From: UBA10349 sp003485905
GTDB taxonomy: Bacteria > Pseudomonadota > Gammaproteobacteria > Arenicellales > Arenicellaceae
Length of the DNA stretch: 64,000 bases
Direction: 5' to 3'
Assembly (NCBI GenBank): GCA_943787185.1
Contig: CALSLL010000001.1
Coordinates: 372,001-436,000, forward strand
The number at the start of each line of letters is the position of its first letter. The stretch's first letter is position 1. The position numbers were made by a program, and so were the translations under genes. Under the pieces are notes generated by a model that was given only the letters and a program-made list of their open reading frames with translations, was not told where the DNA came from and ran no database searches. Of the stretch, positions 26,512 to 36,879 are shown in pieces.

Positions 26512-27804
26512 CTATTCAAATGGGTTTTTCTTAACCAAGGTTTCGTCACGGTCAGGGCCAGTAGAAATAACGTCGACTGGAACCTCAACTAGTTCTTCGA
26601 TTCGCTGTATATAAGCCTTAGCGTTTGCAGGTAAATCATCGTAATTTTTGGTTCCAACGGTATTAGTTTGCCAGCCCGGATGTGTTTCATACACAGGCAC
26701 GCATTGCTCTAATAGCTCTGCACCCAACGGTGCTACCTGCACTTGCGTACCTTTCAGTTGATACCCAATACAGATTTTTATTTCTTCGAGCTTATCTAAA
26801 ACATCTAACTTGGTAAGGCACAACGTAGTTAAGCCATTCACCTGGCGTGAACGACGCATTAGCACCGCATCAAACCAGCCACACCGCCGAGATCGCCCTG
26901 TAGTCGCTCCAAACTCATGGCCTACTTCACCTAAATGCTGGCCAACCGAATCATCCAACTCAGTGGGGAACGGTCCTGCGCCAACTCGGGTGGTGTAGGC
27001 TTTGACAATACCCATAACCTGATCAAGTTTGCTTATCCCCATACCACTACCTGATGACGCCGCGCCGGCTGTCGTATTGGACGAGGTCACAAATGGGTAG
27101 GTGCCATGATCAATATCCAACATCATGCCCTGCGCACCTTCGAACATAATGGCTTTACCCGCGCGGTCCGCGTCATCCAAAGCCTGTGTAACATCACACA
27201 TAAGTGGCGCAAGCCGCTCTTGAAAAGCTAACATCTCGTCAGCCACCTGGCTGACATCCAGAGTGTCGAACTTGAAATAATTTTTTAATACAAAATTGTG
27301 ATAATCCGCCAATTCTGCAAGTTTTTCGGCGAACCCTTCGCCCTGCACTAAATCTGCAAGCCGCAGCCCCCTGCGAGCAACCTTGTCCTCATAGGCTGGA
27401 CCAATTCCACGCCCGGTGGTACCAATAGCATCGTTTCCTCTTGCTTGCTCACGTGCCTGATCAAGCGCTATATGGTAAGGCAAGATTAATGGGCAGGCCT
27501 CGCTGATACCAAGACGCGTAGAAATACTGACACCAGATGCCTCCAGTTCATTCATTTCTTCGATTAATGCATCGGGAGCCAATACCACGCCGTTTCCGAT
27601 ATAGCATTGTACTGTCGGTCGCAGAATGCCGGATGGGATCAAATGTAGAACTGTTTTTTGTCCACCAATAACTAACGTGTGCCCAGCGTTATGCCCTCCT
27701 TGAAAACGCACCACAACGTCAGCTTTTTCGGTTAGCAGATCGACAATTTTGCCCTTACCTTCATCACCCCATTGGGTGCCCACTAGTACCAATTTCTTAC
27801 TCAT
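26512..27804 (-). CDS. purA: Adenylosuccinate synthetase
   Basis: 430 residues catalysing GTP-dependent condensation of IMP and aspartate, the first step from IMP to AMP. It has the start MSKKLVLVGTQWGDEGKGKIVD, GHNAGHT, TTGRGIGPAYEDK, and the C-terminal TTTGRPRRCGWFD-like block (here TGRSRRCGWFDAV). ATG 27804 overlaps the hisZ stop by one base (TAATG); the longer frame to 27831 adds only residues read from within hisZ. End of the queG-to-purA housekeeping chain. Confidence 0.97.
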   Translation of the reverse strand: MSKKLVLVGTQWGDEGKGKIVDLLTEKADVVVRFQGGHNAGHTLVIGGQKTVLHLIPSGILRPTVQCYIGNGVVLAPDALIEEMNELEASGVSISTRLGISEACPLILPYHIALDQAREQARGNDAIGTTGRGIGPAYEDKVARRGLRLADLVQGEGFAEKLAELADYHNFVLKNYFKFDTLDVSQVADEMLAFQERLAPLMCDVTQALDDADRAGKAIMFEGAQGMMLDIDHGTYPFVTSSNTTAGAASSGSGMGISKLDQVMGIVKAYTTRVGAGPFPTELDDSVGQHLGEVGHEFGATTGRSRRCGWFDAVLMRRSRQVNGLTTLCLTKLDVLDKLEEIKICIGYQLKGTQVQVAPLGAELLEQCVPVYETHPGWQTNTVGTKNYDDLPANAKAYIQRIEELVEVPVDVISTGPDRDETLVKKNPFE

Positions 27805-28967
27805 TACTGAATTAATGGCTCCACTACCCACTCATTGTTTTTATTTACTAATTGTCGATCGCAATGCTCGGCATCAGTTTCTGATAATTGATTAATGACT
27901 TGCTCACCAATTGCGCGCAGCTCTGTAATGACTGATCTTAAGCCAGCATCACTCAGAGAAGGCGCCAATATGGCTTTAGCCGTATCCTTAGCCTCTGGCT
28001 GCAAGGATAGTAACGCTTTAAGATCTGCAGAAAACCCTGTAGCAGGACGGGACCTACCAAAATCCGCACCGATGGCATCATATCTGCCACCGTTTGCGAG
28101 TGCCTTACCGGCACCATCTACCAGGCACTCAAATATAATCCCCGTGTGGTACTGATAGCCACGAACATTGGCAAGATCAATATGAATCTGTACATTTGGA
28201 TACGCAGCACGAACAAAATCACACACACCGACCACTTGGTCCAAGCATGATGTTATCTCGCTAGTGTTTGGTAACGCATCGCGTGCCCTGTCTAACACAC
28301 CAATATCCCCTGCCAGATCCATCAAATTTCTAAAACTCGACAGATCCTTGTTACTAGCATTTACCAAAGCATCCATGTCTGGAATAGAAAACTGCTGCAG
28401 TGTCGCCAGCACCTCTTGCCCACCGAAATCATCCAATTCCGCGAGTTTAACCAGTTCGCTATAGATCCCCACGTGCCCAAGAGACAATGTAATATCGCTG
28501 GCGCCAACGACATCGAACAAATTAAGCATGGTATCGATTACTTCGCAATCGGCCGATAAATCGGCGATACCAAATAATTCACCACCTAATTGCAGCTCTT
28601 CTCTGGCACCGCCGGGCGCTCGTGGACGAGTGCGCACAACAGGACCTGCATAACACAAACGATTCACTTCGCAATCGGTCAAATAATGCGCGTCGATACG
28701 TGCGACTTGCGGGGTAAAGTCTGCTCTGACACCCATGGTTCTTCCGGTCTCGGCATCAGCAACTTTATAGGTTGCCCGTTCTAAAGCAGAGCCCGTTCCA
28801 GTCAACAAGGATTCTAAAAACTCGATCATTGGCGGAGATACCAAACGATATCCGCGCGCTTGCATTGATTCCAGCAAACGAACTCGCAACGCCTCCAGCG
28901 CTGCTGCTCTTACTGGTAATAGCTCCTCAATACCTTGCGGTAATTGCCAACGATCATTGTTACTCAT
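27804..28967 (-). CDS. hisZ: ATP phosphoribosyltransferase regulatory subunit
   Basis: 387 residues related to histidyl-tRNA synthetase but without its anticodon-binding domain and catalytic arginines; it pairs with short HisG to control histidine synthesis. Landmarks are WQLPQGIEELLPVRA at the N-terminus, GVRADFTPQVARIDA, and LALGNGGRYD-like (here LANGGRYDAIG) near the end. The gammaproteobacterial placement between hflC/DUF2065 and purA supports HisZ over HisS. It is coupled to purA by TAATG. Confidence 0.93.
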   Translation of the reverse strand: MSNNDRWQLPQGIEELLPVRAAALEALRVRLLESMQARGYRLVSPPMIEFLESLLTGTGSALERATYKVADAETGRTMGVRADFTPQVARIDAHYLTDCEVNRLCYAGPVVRTRPRAPGGAREELQLGGELFGIADLSADCEVIDTMLNLFDVVGASDITLSLGHVGIYSELVKLAELDDFGGQEVLATLQQFSIPDMDALVNASNKDLSSFRNLMDLAGDIGVLDRARDALPNTSEITSCLDQVVGVCDFVRAAYPNVQIHIDLANVRGYQYHTGIIFECLVDGAGKALANGGRYDAIGADFGRSRPATGFSADLKALLSLQPEAKDTAKAILAPSLSDAGLRSVITELRAIGEQVINQLSETDAEHCDRQLVNKNNEWVVEPLIQ

Positions 28968-29118
28968 CGTTACTTTTCTGTTGCTTCTGATTCCACACGG
29001 CTCTAAAGGGACGGTTTTAAGAATAGACTGTAAGAACTATTTTTGAGATACAAATGCTTAAGCGAAATTTATCACAAGGTCTTACACAAGTACTAAATGC
29101 ATCGCCGATAAAGTTCCA

Positions 29119-29313
29119 TTAGGGTCGGGCTAAGGTTAGAACTATTAGACCACCCAACATTAAGGCAAAACCCATTGCTCGCAACTGCCCATCAGTTAGG
29201 CCATTTATAATTGCAGCCATCCGTCTAAAGCGATCGGGGCCCGTTAGAGGCGTAACGCCCTCAATCACAAGCATCAAGCCAAAAGCCATGAACAATAAAT
29301 TCCAATCGATCAT
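29119..29313 (-). CDS. DUF2065 (YjeT-like) small membrane protein
   Basis: 64 residues, with two hydrophobic helices (LLFMAFGLMLVIEGVTPL and AMGFALMLGGLIVLTLA). A small DUF2065 gene between hflC and purA/hisZ is standard in gammaproteobacteria. Function unknown; the link to HflKC is only positional. Confidence 0.88.
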   Translation of the reverse strand: MIDWNLLFMAFGLMLVIEGVTPLTGPDRFRRMAAIINGLTDGQLRAMGFALMLGGLIVLTLARP

Positions 29314-29419
29314 CGGTACTCAACACCGCTTAGACACGGTGATCTGGTTAGTAGAGATTTACGAGCTCAATCGCAGTGATTATCTTAGTTACAAATAATA
29401 TTTCGAATGCATCGACACG

Positions 29420-30286
29420 CTAATTATTGGACTGATTAAAATACTTGAAGAAATCAGAATTCGGATCAAGCACCATTAAGTCCCCACCTTGTTCAAAGGT
29501 AGTTTGGTAAGCGCCAAGCGAACGATAAAAAGCATAAAACTCTTCGTCCTGGCCATAGGCTTCCGCATAAATACGGGTCGCCGTGGCATCACCCTCACCT
29601 CGCGTTTCTTCACCATATTTCGCTGCCGTCGCAAGCGTAATCGCTCTTAAACGGTCAGCATCAGCTCTGATTTGCTCTGCTTCGTTTTCACCGGTAGCAC
29701 GTTTTTCGGAACCGATTCGAGCACGCTCTGACTCCATTCTGGCAAATAACTCACCACGAATTTCATCTGCCAAATCAACTCGCTTTAAGCGAACATCAAT
29801 AACATCGACACCGATTGCTTGAGCTTCTTCACTAATCGCTTTTTGAACGATATCCATGATTTCTGCACGATCACCAGCAATAACATCAGGAATAGTGCGT
29901 TTAGCTACTTCTGCTCGCAGACTACTATTTACGCGCTGCGAAAGACGATTCTGCGCAGTACGCGAACTTCCTCGCACCGAAGTATAGAACTGTTGAAGAT
30001 CTGCAATTCGCCACTTGGCAAAACTGTCTACCACTAACTCTTCTTTTCTAACTGTCTGAAAGCGTTCGGCACGCTCGTCCATCGTCTGGATACGCATATC
30101 AAACTTTTGTACGGTATTAACGACCGGCCACTTAAACCGCAACCCGGGTTCGATTTCATCACCAATGAATTCACCAAACTTAAATTTAACGGCTCGCTCC
30201 CACTCATATACAAAGTAAAGTGAGTTTGCTAATACGACCCCAACAATCGCTAACAACACCAATACTGGAAATGCTTTCTGGTTCAT
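29420..30286 (-). CDS. hflC: HflC, SPFH-domain modulator of FtsH protease
   Basis: 288 residues with an N-terminal membrane helix (FPVLVLLAIVGVVLANSLYFV), then the SPFH/band-7 domain and a charged coiled-coil containing the ERARIGSEKRATGENEAEQIRADADR region. HflC and HflK form a periplasm-facing cage around FtsH and restrain its proteolysis. ATG 30286 overlaps the hflK stop by one base (TAATG). Confidence 0.95.
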   Translation of the reverse strand: MNQKAFPVLVLLAIVGVVLANSLYFVYEWERAVKFKFGEFIGDEIEPGLRFKWPVVNTVQKFDMRIQTMDERAERFQTVRKEELVVDSFAKWRIADLQQFYTSVRGSSRTAQNRLSQRVNSSLRAEVAKRTIPDVIAGDRAEIMDIVQKAISEEAQAIGVDVIDVRLKRVDLADEIRGELFARMESERARIGSEKRATGENEAEQIRADADRLRAITLATAAKYGEETRGEGDATATRIYAEAYGQDEEFYAFYRSLGAYQTTFEQGGDLMVLDPNSDFFKYFNQSNN

Positions 30287-31497
30287 TATCGAATCTCCCT
30301 GCCACGTTCTGGACGGCTAACGACGGTATTTTGGTCAACCGTTGGAACTATATTTGTTGTATTTGAACGCGCTGGCGCGCTCGGGGTATTTCGTCCGCTA
30401 TTTTCAACCAATTTATCTAAAGGTAGGTACATCAAGCTATTACCCCCACTCTGCTGATCGATCATTACTTTGGATGTATTGGCAAGCACCTGTTCCATAG
30501 TGTCGATATATAAACGTTCACGAGTAACTGCCGGAGCTTTTTGATATTCCGTTAGCACCTGCTCGAATCGAGATGCTTCACCCTCTGCCTTGGCAACCAC
30601 CGTTTCGCGGTATGCATTGGCTTCTTGTTCGATACGTTTGGCTCGACCTTCAGCAATCTGGACCACACTTAGTCCATAAGCTTCGGCCTCATTCTTCAAA
30701 CGCACATAGTCCTGATCTGCTTTGACCACATCGTCAAACGCGTGTTGCACTTCTTGAGGGGCTCTGGATGCCTGTAACTCCACCGACAACACGTTTACAC
30801 CCGTTTGGTATCGGTCCAAAATTTCTTGCAATAGTGTGCGAGTTTCAATTTCTACGGCGGTACGTTCATCAGTCAATACGCCATCCATGGTTTTGGAACC
30901 GACCACCTCACGCAAGGCACTCTCGGTCGAGCCGCGCACAACCGCATCAACGCCACCGCGGAACTCTACTTCAGCCACGTTGAACACCAAATCTTCAGCG
31001 CTCTTGATGTTGTATTGCACGGTTAACTCAACATCAACAATATTTTCATCCGTGGTTACCATTTGGGCTTCACCACGAACCGACTGCTTCTGGCTCGCGT
31101 CGTTTTCTCGATATCCAACCGTTAAGGGACGAACTGAATCAACATCGATTATGCGTTTCTCTTCAATTGGCCAAAACACCATATTCAAGCCGGCCCCATA
31201 GGTGCCCGTATGCTTGCCAAAACGTAACTCCACCGAGTTATATCCTTCATCCACGATATAGACGGAGTTAAACAACCAGGCAACAACAAGCAAACCAATA
31301 ACGATTGGCCAGCCCGGAAAAATAGAATCTCCACCAGAGTGACCAGAACCGCCACCGCTGCCACCAAAGCGTTTACGAACGCTCTGTATTACATCTTCAA
31401 GATCAGGCGTGTCGCCCGCGCGACCAGCTGAACGGCCGTTAGGCTTGCGTCCACCGCCAGAATTATCACCGCTCGAACCAGGTTCGTTCCAAGGCAT
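30286..31497 (-). CDS. hflK: HflK, SPFH-domain modulator of FtsH protease
   Basis: 403 residues. A glycine/serine-rich N-terminus beginning MPWNEPGSSGDNSGGG precedes a transmembrane helix (WPIVIGLLVVAWLFNSVYIV), then the SPFH domain (VDEGYNSVELRFGKHTG) and a coiled-coil with EQEANAYRETVVAKAEGEASRFE. Partner of HflC encoded next. All features are normal for the family. Confidence 0.95.
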   Translation of the reverse strand: MPWNEPGSSGDNSGGGRKPNGRSAGRAGDTPDLEDVIQSVRKRFGGSGGGSGHSGGDSIFPGWPIVIGLLVVAWLFNSVYIVDEGYNSVELRFGKHTGTYGAGLNMVFWPIEEKRIIDVDSVRPLTVGYRENDASQKQSVRGEAQMVTTDENIVDVELTVQYNIKSAEDLVFNVAEVEFRGGVDAVVRGSTESALREVVGSKTMDGVLTDERTAVEIETRTLLQEILDRYQTGVNVLSVELQASRAPQEVQHAFDDVVKADQDYVRLKNEAEAYGLSVVQIAEGRAKRIEQEANAYRETVVAKAEGEASRFEQVLTEYQKAPAVTRERLYIDTMEQVLANTSKVMIDQQSGGNSLMYLPLDKLVENSGRNTPSAPARSNTTNIVPTVDQNTVVSRPERGREIR

Positions 31498-31709
31498 TAC
31501 TAATACTCCAATGTGGGTATAAAAAAAGGGTCAAAAAACCGATGAATTGTAGCATGAGACAAAACGCGATTTCACTCCAAGCGTACCTATTTACACATGG
31601 GGTGTGTTGAACAATTAACAATAGGTCAAGTTAGGTATTTGGAGATTATTCGGTAATATTCACGCATAAATCCTAAAACCAAGACTTTCTAGGAAGACCA
31701 CGACAGAAT

Positions 31710-33095
31710 TTACTGTGAAGCAATACCTTGAACATTAGGTTGCTTCCGTAACCAACCCAAGGCCGAATCAGACAATTCAATTTCAATTTCCCAATCACCC
31801 TGCTCAGTTTGTGATTCTCCCTTCACAGTACCTCGTTCATATAATTTCGCCCGCAAGGCACCAGCACTTATTGGAAGCTGTACCTGGTATCGCTGTCTGC
31901 TAGCAGACAGTAACCGGGCAATTGCAGCAAGCAAATCATCCATACCGCTTCCGTCATGGGCAGACACCCAGACTTTTTCAGTAATCTTTCCATCGAATCC
32001 ATTCATCGCTTTACCGCGAAACTCAGGATCGATCAAATCTGCTTTGTTATAAACCAGTATTTGCGGAATGTCGTTTGCGTCAATCTCGTCTAATACTTGT
32101 TGCACTGCCCGAATGTTTTCATCCCGGCTAATACCAGCAGCATCCACAACATGCAGTAACACATGAGCGCTGCTAACCTCCTCCAAGGTCGATTGAAAGG
32201 CTTGCACGAGGGTATGCGGTAAATCCCGCACAAAACCAACCGTGTCAGACAAAATCACTTCGCCATATTCAGGCACCTCCAAGCGCCGCATGGTGGTGTC
32301 CAGAGTTGCAAACAACTGATCTTCAACGTAAACACTTGATTCAGTTAAACGATTAAATATGGTCGACTTGCCTGCATTGGTGTATCCGACTAGAGACACC
32401 GTAGGCAATGGAACTTTTTTTCGCGCTCGACGACGTAAACCTCGCTGTGCTGACACCTTCACCAAGCGTTCTTTTAATCGTCGAATGCGATCACCGATTA
32501 GCCTCCGGTCAGTTTCAAGCTGAGTTTCACCTGGGCCACGCAAGCCTATACCGCCTTTCTGACGTTCCAAGTGAGTCCAGCCACGCACCAAACGAGTTGA
32601 TAGATGCCTAAGTTGCGCCAACTCTACCTGTAATTTTCCTTCGTGAGACTGGGCTCGCTGTGCAAATATATCCAATATAAGCCCGGTTCGATCGAGCACT
32701 CGACAGCCGACCGCTTTTTCCAAATTACGTTCTTGAATCGGGGAAATCGCCTGATTAACCACCAATAATTCAATATGGTGTTGCTTAACTGCTTGCGCAA
32801 GCTCTTCGGCCTTGCCCGAACCGACAAAAGTCGCAGGTTGTGGGCTGGCACGGCTAGCAGTAACTACTTCGGCTATCTCACCACCTGCAGATTCAACCAG
32901 CAAACATATTTCTGAGATTGCCTCTTCACTAAGCGGATCATAATCATCGTTGTGCTGATCAGCTTGCCTCAGTTGTGGCCCGCCATTTTTCCCGCCATGA
33001 GAAGACGCTCTCTTTGTCTGTCGTTGACACACAACCAGTGTGCGCGTAGGTCGATCAGCCTCTGTTAAATCAAACAAAAGGCTTATACGCTCCAC
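31710..33095 (-). CDS. hflX: GTPase HflX
   Basis: 461 residues. The N-terminal HflX domain (LVESAGGEIAEVV, ERNLEKAVGCRVLDRTGLILDIFAQRA) and the GGxGxRGPGETQLE linker precede the G domain: GYTNAGKSTIFNRLT (G1), DTVGFVRDLPHTLVQAF (G3), NKADL (G4). HflX splits stalled or heat-damaged 70S ribosomes. Start GTG 33095. It lies between hfq and hflK as usual. Confidence 0.95.
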   Translation of the reverse strand: MERISLLFDLTEADRPTRTLVVCQRQTKRASSHGGKNGGPQLRQADQHNDDYDPLSEEAISEICLLVESAGGEIAEVVTASRASPQPATFVGSGKAEELAQAVKQHHIELLVVNQAISPIQERNLEKAVGCRVLDRTGLILDIFAQRAQSHEGKLQVELAQLRHLSTRLVRGWTHLERQKGGIGLRGPGETQLETDRRLIGDRIRRLKERLVKVSAQRGLRRRARKKVPLPTVSLVGYTNAGKSTIFNRLTESSVYVEDQLFATLDTTMRRLEVPEYGEVILSDTVGFVRDLPHTLVQAFQSTLEEVSSAHVLLHVVDAAGISRDENIRAVQQVLDEIDANDIPQILVYNKADLIDPEFRGKAMNGFDGKITEKVWVSAHDGSGMDDLLAAIARLLSASRQRYQVQLPISAGALRAKLYERGTVKGESQTEQGDWEIEIELSDSALGWLRKQPNVQGIASQ

Positions 33096-33254
33096 TCAAG
33101 GATAAGTTGCCGACCACACTAAATAACAAACCGTTAAGGCTCAAATTGATTGTGAAACCCGAGGCTAAATCTATCTTCAATTTATCAGGATACGGGTACA
33201 GTAAGCCATACGGTCACTATTATTGCTTAGAAGAAAACAAGAAAATTGGAAGAC

Positions 33255-33506
33255 TTAACTTTCCCCGTCGTTCTCGTCATCATCGTGCGGTATTTTGACT
33301 GCTCGCGAAGGGACGACAGTAGAAATTGCATGCTTATAGATCATTTGATTTACGGTGTTGCGTAACACCACAACAAACTGATCAAACGACTCGACCTGGC
33401 CCTGTAATTTTATTCCGTTAACCAAGTAAACCGACACCGGAATACGTTCCTTACGGAGAGCATTCAAGAAAGGATCTTGGAGAGCGGCCCCTTTATGTTG
33501 CGCCAT
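33255..33506 (-). CDS. hfq: RNA chaperone Hfq
   Basis: 83 residues with the Sm1 motif (LQDPFLNALRKERIPVSVYLVNGIKLQGQ), Sm2 (NQMIYKHAISTVVPS) and a short acidic tail DDDENDGES. Hexameric Hfq pairs small RNAs with mRNAs. An acidic tail this short is common outside the enterics. GGGGA precedes the ATG by 8 bases. Confidence 0.98.
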   Translation of the reverse strand: MAQHKGAALQDPFLNALRKERIPVSVYLVNGIKLQGQVESFDQFVVVLRNTVNQMIYKHAISTVVPSRAVKIPHDDDENDGES

Positions 33507-33593
33507 TTAATTATCCCCTGTTTTTATATTTTAAATAATAATTAGCTGTTGTTTTTATTGTTTCACCTTCGAATCATCAGGGAAACAAGATCA

Positions 33594-34577
33594 TTATATG
33601 CCAAAACTGGTCAGTTTTTCTGATACATATTCGGTGATGACGCCATTATTAATGGAATTTAACCCGTCAGATACAAACCAGGTGACCCCCCGACGCCGTC
33701 TTAGCCAGGTTAATTGCCGCTTTGCCAGCTGTCGGGTGGCAGCAGTAGCTGCTTCACTCATGGCTGTAAAATCAGTCGTTCCGTTCAAAAATTCAACCAT
33801 TTGCCGATAACCGATCATCTTCATTGCAACACAATCCTCTGGAACACCTTTAGACAGTAGGCTCTCTACCTCTTGCTGCAGTCCCTGCGCAATCATTTGT
33901 TCAAATCGTGTACTAATCCGTTGATGCAGAACATGTCGGTCAGAAACGGCTAATGCCATTTTTTTTAATGGAATGCCTCGGCTTGTTTGCTTTGATTTTA
34001 TTGAAGGGACTTTATTGCCGGTAAGCTCAATGATTTCAAGCGCCCGCTGAATTCGCTGCATGTCATTTGGGTCTATGCTACTCGCTCGCTTTGGATCCAA
34101 ACTGGAAAGTCGCTTATGCATTTCGACCCAACCGTGTTTTTCTGCCTGCTCGACAATACGTTGACGCAAAGCTGGATCAGCAGCTGGCAGCTCAGGCAAT
34201 CCGTTTTCCAACGCTGAAAAATAGAAATTGGTGCCGCCGACTAACAGTGGAATATTTCCACGCCTACGGATTTGGTCAATAGCCTGAATTGCATCTTTAC
34301 AGAAATCAGCTGCCGAGTACGTATCTATAGGGTTTCTGATATCGACTAAGGCATGAGGATATTTTAACAAAAACGCAGAATCCGGCTTTGCCGTTCCAAT
34401 ATCCATACCTCGATACACCAAAGACGAATCTACACTGACCAATTCGATGGGCAGCGCCTCAGTCAAGGCTGCCGCCAAATCCGTTTTACCAGTAGCGGTG
34501 GTTCCCATTAAGGCAAAAACTGGCTGTGCGTTGTTTTCCAATGAACCTTTTAATGCACTTTCTAATGAACTTTCCAC
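33594..34577 (-). CDS. miaA: tRNA dimethylallyltransferase
   Basis: 327 residues transferring dimethylallyl to A37 of UNN-reading tRNAs. P-loop GTTATGKTDLAAAL, DSSLVYRGMDIGTAKP, the HALVDIRNP motif, GGTNFYFSALE and the C-terminal KRQLTWLRR block are all present. The frame opens at GTG 34577; the first ~15 residues (repetitive Ser/Leu/Glu/Lys) are unusual for the family, and a start nearer the P-loop is possible. Follows mutL and precedes hfq, as in enterics. Confidence 0.95.
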   Translation of the reverse strand: MESSLESALKGSLENNAQPVFALMGTTATGKTDLAAALTEALPIELVSVDSSLVYRGMDIGTAKPDSAFLLKYPHALVDIRNPIDTYSAADFCKDAIQAIDQIRRRGNIPLLVGGTNFYFSALENGLPELPAADPALRQRIVEQAEKHGWVEMHKRLSSLDPKRASSIDPNDMQRIQRALEIIELTGNKVPSIKSKQTSRGIPLKKMALAVSDRHVLHQRISTRFEQMIAQGLQQEVESLLSKGVPEDCVAMKMIGYRQMVEFLNGTTDFTAMSEAATAATRQLAKRQLTWLRRRRGVTWFVSDGLNSINNGVITEYVSEKLTSFGI

Positions 34578-34654
34578 TGAGCATACTTCTGGCTAGGTGA
34601 TTGTAAACCCTGGGTCTTGTCGGTAATCACGCGAAAATATTCAGCCGGATTAAA

Positions 34655-36595
34655 TTACTGGCCACGCTTAAACCAGCGATCAAGTTCTTGCAGATTAAGC
34701 TGTATCCAGGTCGGTCGACCATGATTGCATTGGCCGCTACGCTCTGTACGCTCCATTTCTCGCAACAGACCATTCATTTCTTCAATCGTCAGCTTTCGGT
34801 TCGCCCTTACTGAGCCATGACAAGCCATTGAAGACAGTGTTTCATTTATTGTTTGTTCGATTCGATCGGAATTCCCTGCATCAACCAAGTCAGACAGCAC
34901 ATCTCTAAGCAACTGAGCGATATCGGCATTTAGCAATAACTTGGGTACCGAACGAACTACTAAACCCGTAGCATCTAGTTGATCGATCTCCAGTCCAAGT
35001 TTTGGAAACAACGCCTGATTTTCTTCCCAAGCCGAAATTTCGCGTTCACTCACCACCAAACTCACTGGCACTATCAATGGCTGATTTGCGGCCATTTGAT
35101 CACCTGACGCATCAGCACTTGCGTCATATTGCTGCTTTAAACTTTCGTAAGTGATTCGCTCATGCGCCGCATGCATGTCGACTACCACCATACCCTGGCT
35201 ATTCTGGGCAAGAATATAGATCCCATGCAGCTGAGCAATAGCGAATCCGAGAGGAGGCATATCGTCGGTGTTGGCTTCGACACCACTAGCAGGAGGCTCG
35301 CTAATCTCAGCAGGTAATACCGAAGCATTCGCATGTAGATCTCGATAAAATTGGGTTGATTGCTCTGTCGTCGCCGCTGAATTTGGTTGGGTATTAAAAA
35401 ACTGCCTGGGAGATTGGCCAGCAGACTGGAGGGGAGAGTAGGTGTTAACTGTAAATACGGAAGCCTGCTCTGGCATATTATCGGTCCGACCAAGGTTGGA
35501 CTCACTAGCGACCACGGGTCGCACATAAGAGGAACTCAACGATGGGCTTTCACCGACGCTAGCCCCCACCACTTCAGCGACTACTTTTTGAATAAATCCA
35601 TGTACATCCCGGCTATCGCGAAATCGCACCTCATGCTTAGTCGGGTGCACGTTTACATCAACCCGCGCGGGGTCGAGCTCCAAATAGACAACATAAGCTG
35701 GCTGCCTGCCGTGAAACAGCACATCCTGATAAGCTCGTCGTATTGCGTGCGATACCGTCGGATCACGAATGAGCCGTCCATTCAAAAAAAAGTATTGCAT
35801 ATCACGCTGCGCGCGCGAGAAGGCTGGTAGCCCTAGCCACCCACTTAAATGCATCGCACCGGAGGTTGCGTCTAGCGGCACACTATTGGCCACAAATTCA
35901 TCGCCCATAACCGTAGCGATCCGCTTTAGCGGTTCCATAGTCGCGTCTTCAAGGTGACGTCGAACTCGACCGTTATGGGTGAACTCAAATTTAACGTTAA
36001 AGCGCGACATCGCCATGCGCCGTAACGTTTGATCCAACTGATTCAGCTCGGTTTGCTCGGTGCGCAGAAATTTTCGTCGCGCGGGCGTGTTATAAAAAAG
36101 ATCACGCACCTCGATCCAGGTGCCAACTTGCATCGCAACTGGGACTGGTTCACTTATCTGATCATCGCCTTCGCTGCGTATCTCCCAGCCCGTGTCTTCA
36201 CCCTGCGCTCTGGAGCGTAAAGTTAACCGCCCTACAGAGGCTATACTGGCCAAGGCTTCACCACGAAAACCTAGCGTAGCCACCGTTTCAAGATCATCCA
36301 AGCTATCAATTTTACTCGTTGCATGGCGCGATAAGGCTAGCGCGAGATCTTGTTTTAAGATGCCGCTACCATTATCCGCTACCAATAAGCGCTTTACCCC
36401 GCCGCTTTCAGCGGTGACCTCAAGTCGAGTCGCACCGGCATCCAGCGCATTCTCAATTAACTCTTTGAGCACAGACGCAGGACGTTCAATGATTTCACCA
36501 GCAGCTATCTGATTGATTAGCTGCGGCGGCATTGCCTTGATGCGTGCCTCGGTAATTAGCGGAGGAGCATCCTGACTTTTGGGAGAAGAATTCAA
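34655..36595 (-). CDS. mutL: DNA mismatch repair protein MutL (endonuclease-type)
   Basis: 646 residues. The GHL ATPase N-terminus has LINQIAAGEIIERPASVLKELIENALDAGA, the DNGSGI box and GFRGEALASI. The C-terminal dimerisation domain carries DMHAAHERITYE (residues 473–484), fitting the DQHA-x2-E-x4-E metal-binding nickase motif with Met for Gln, plus ACH (591–593) and CNHGRP (623–628). These three motifs are the active site of latent MutL endonucleases, absent in E. coli MutL. This suggests MutH-independent repair. Follows the amiB/C-like gene in the transcription direction. Confidence 0.96.
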   Translation of the reverse strand: MNSSPKSQDAPPLITEARIKAMPPQLINQIAAGEIIERPASVLKELIENALDAGATRLEVTAESGGVKRLLVADNGSGILKQDLALALSRHATSKIDSLDDLETVATLGFRGEALASIASVGRLTLRSRAQGEDTGWEIRSEGDDQISEPVPVAMQVGTWIEVRDLFYNTPARRKFLRTEQTELNQLDQTLRRMAMSRFNVKFEFTHNGRVRRHLEDATMEPLKRIATVMGDEFVANSVPLDATSGAMHLSGWLGLPAFSRAQRDMQYFFLNGRLIRDPTVSHAIRRAYQDVLFHGRQPAYVVYLELDPARVDVNVHPTKHEVRFRDSRDVHGFIQKVVAEVVGASVGESPSLSSSYVRPVVASESNLGRTDNMPEQASVFTVNTYSPLQSAGQSPRQFFNTQPNSAATTEQSTQFYRDLHANASVLPAEISEPPASGVEANTDDMPPLGFAIAQLHGIYILAQNSQGMVVVDMHAAHERITYESLKQQYDASADASGDQMAANQPLIVPVSLVVSEREISAWEENQALFPKLGLEIDQLDATGLVVRSVPKLLLNADIAQLLRDVLSDLVDAGNSDRIEQTINETLSSMACHGSVRANRKLTIEEMNGLLREMERTERSGQCNHGRPTWIQLNLQELDRWFKRGQ

Positions 36596-36879
36596 TTTGG
36601 CACGCGTTAAATAAAGTGGCTTTCCAACAGACTAAAAGTTAGATTAATTATTCTAGCGCGCAGCACTCCATTTGCCACGTGCTATTTACCGTCCATTTAA
36701 TGTCCATTAGATGTTTCGACTATATTTGCGTGGTAGTCGCAACTTAATACTGAGACGACTAGATAAAAATTTACTTGCCCTGTTGCCTAGCGACTTCCCA
36801 GTGTAGTGAAAAAACAGTTAGCAGGCGTTAGTACTCGGTACTCCAGTCATCGCGCTCTCCTTATGGCCGCGGCAGTCAA

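Noticed and set aside
30836..31201. 121-codon plus-strand frame
   Set aside because: Antisense to hflK, Ser/Thr-rich shadow composition.
35387..35830. 147-codon plus-strand frame
   Set aside because: Antisense to mutL; no start signal and no recognisable domain.
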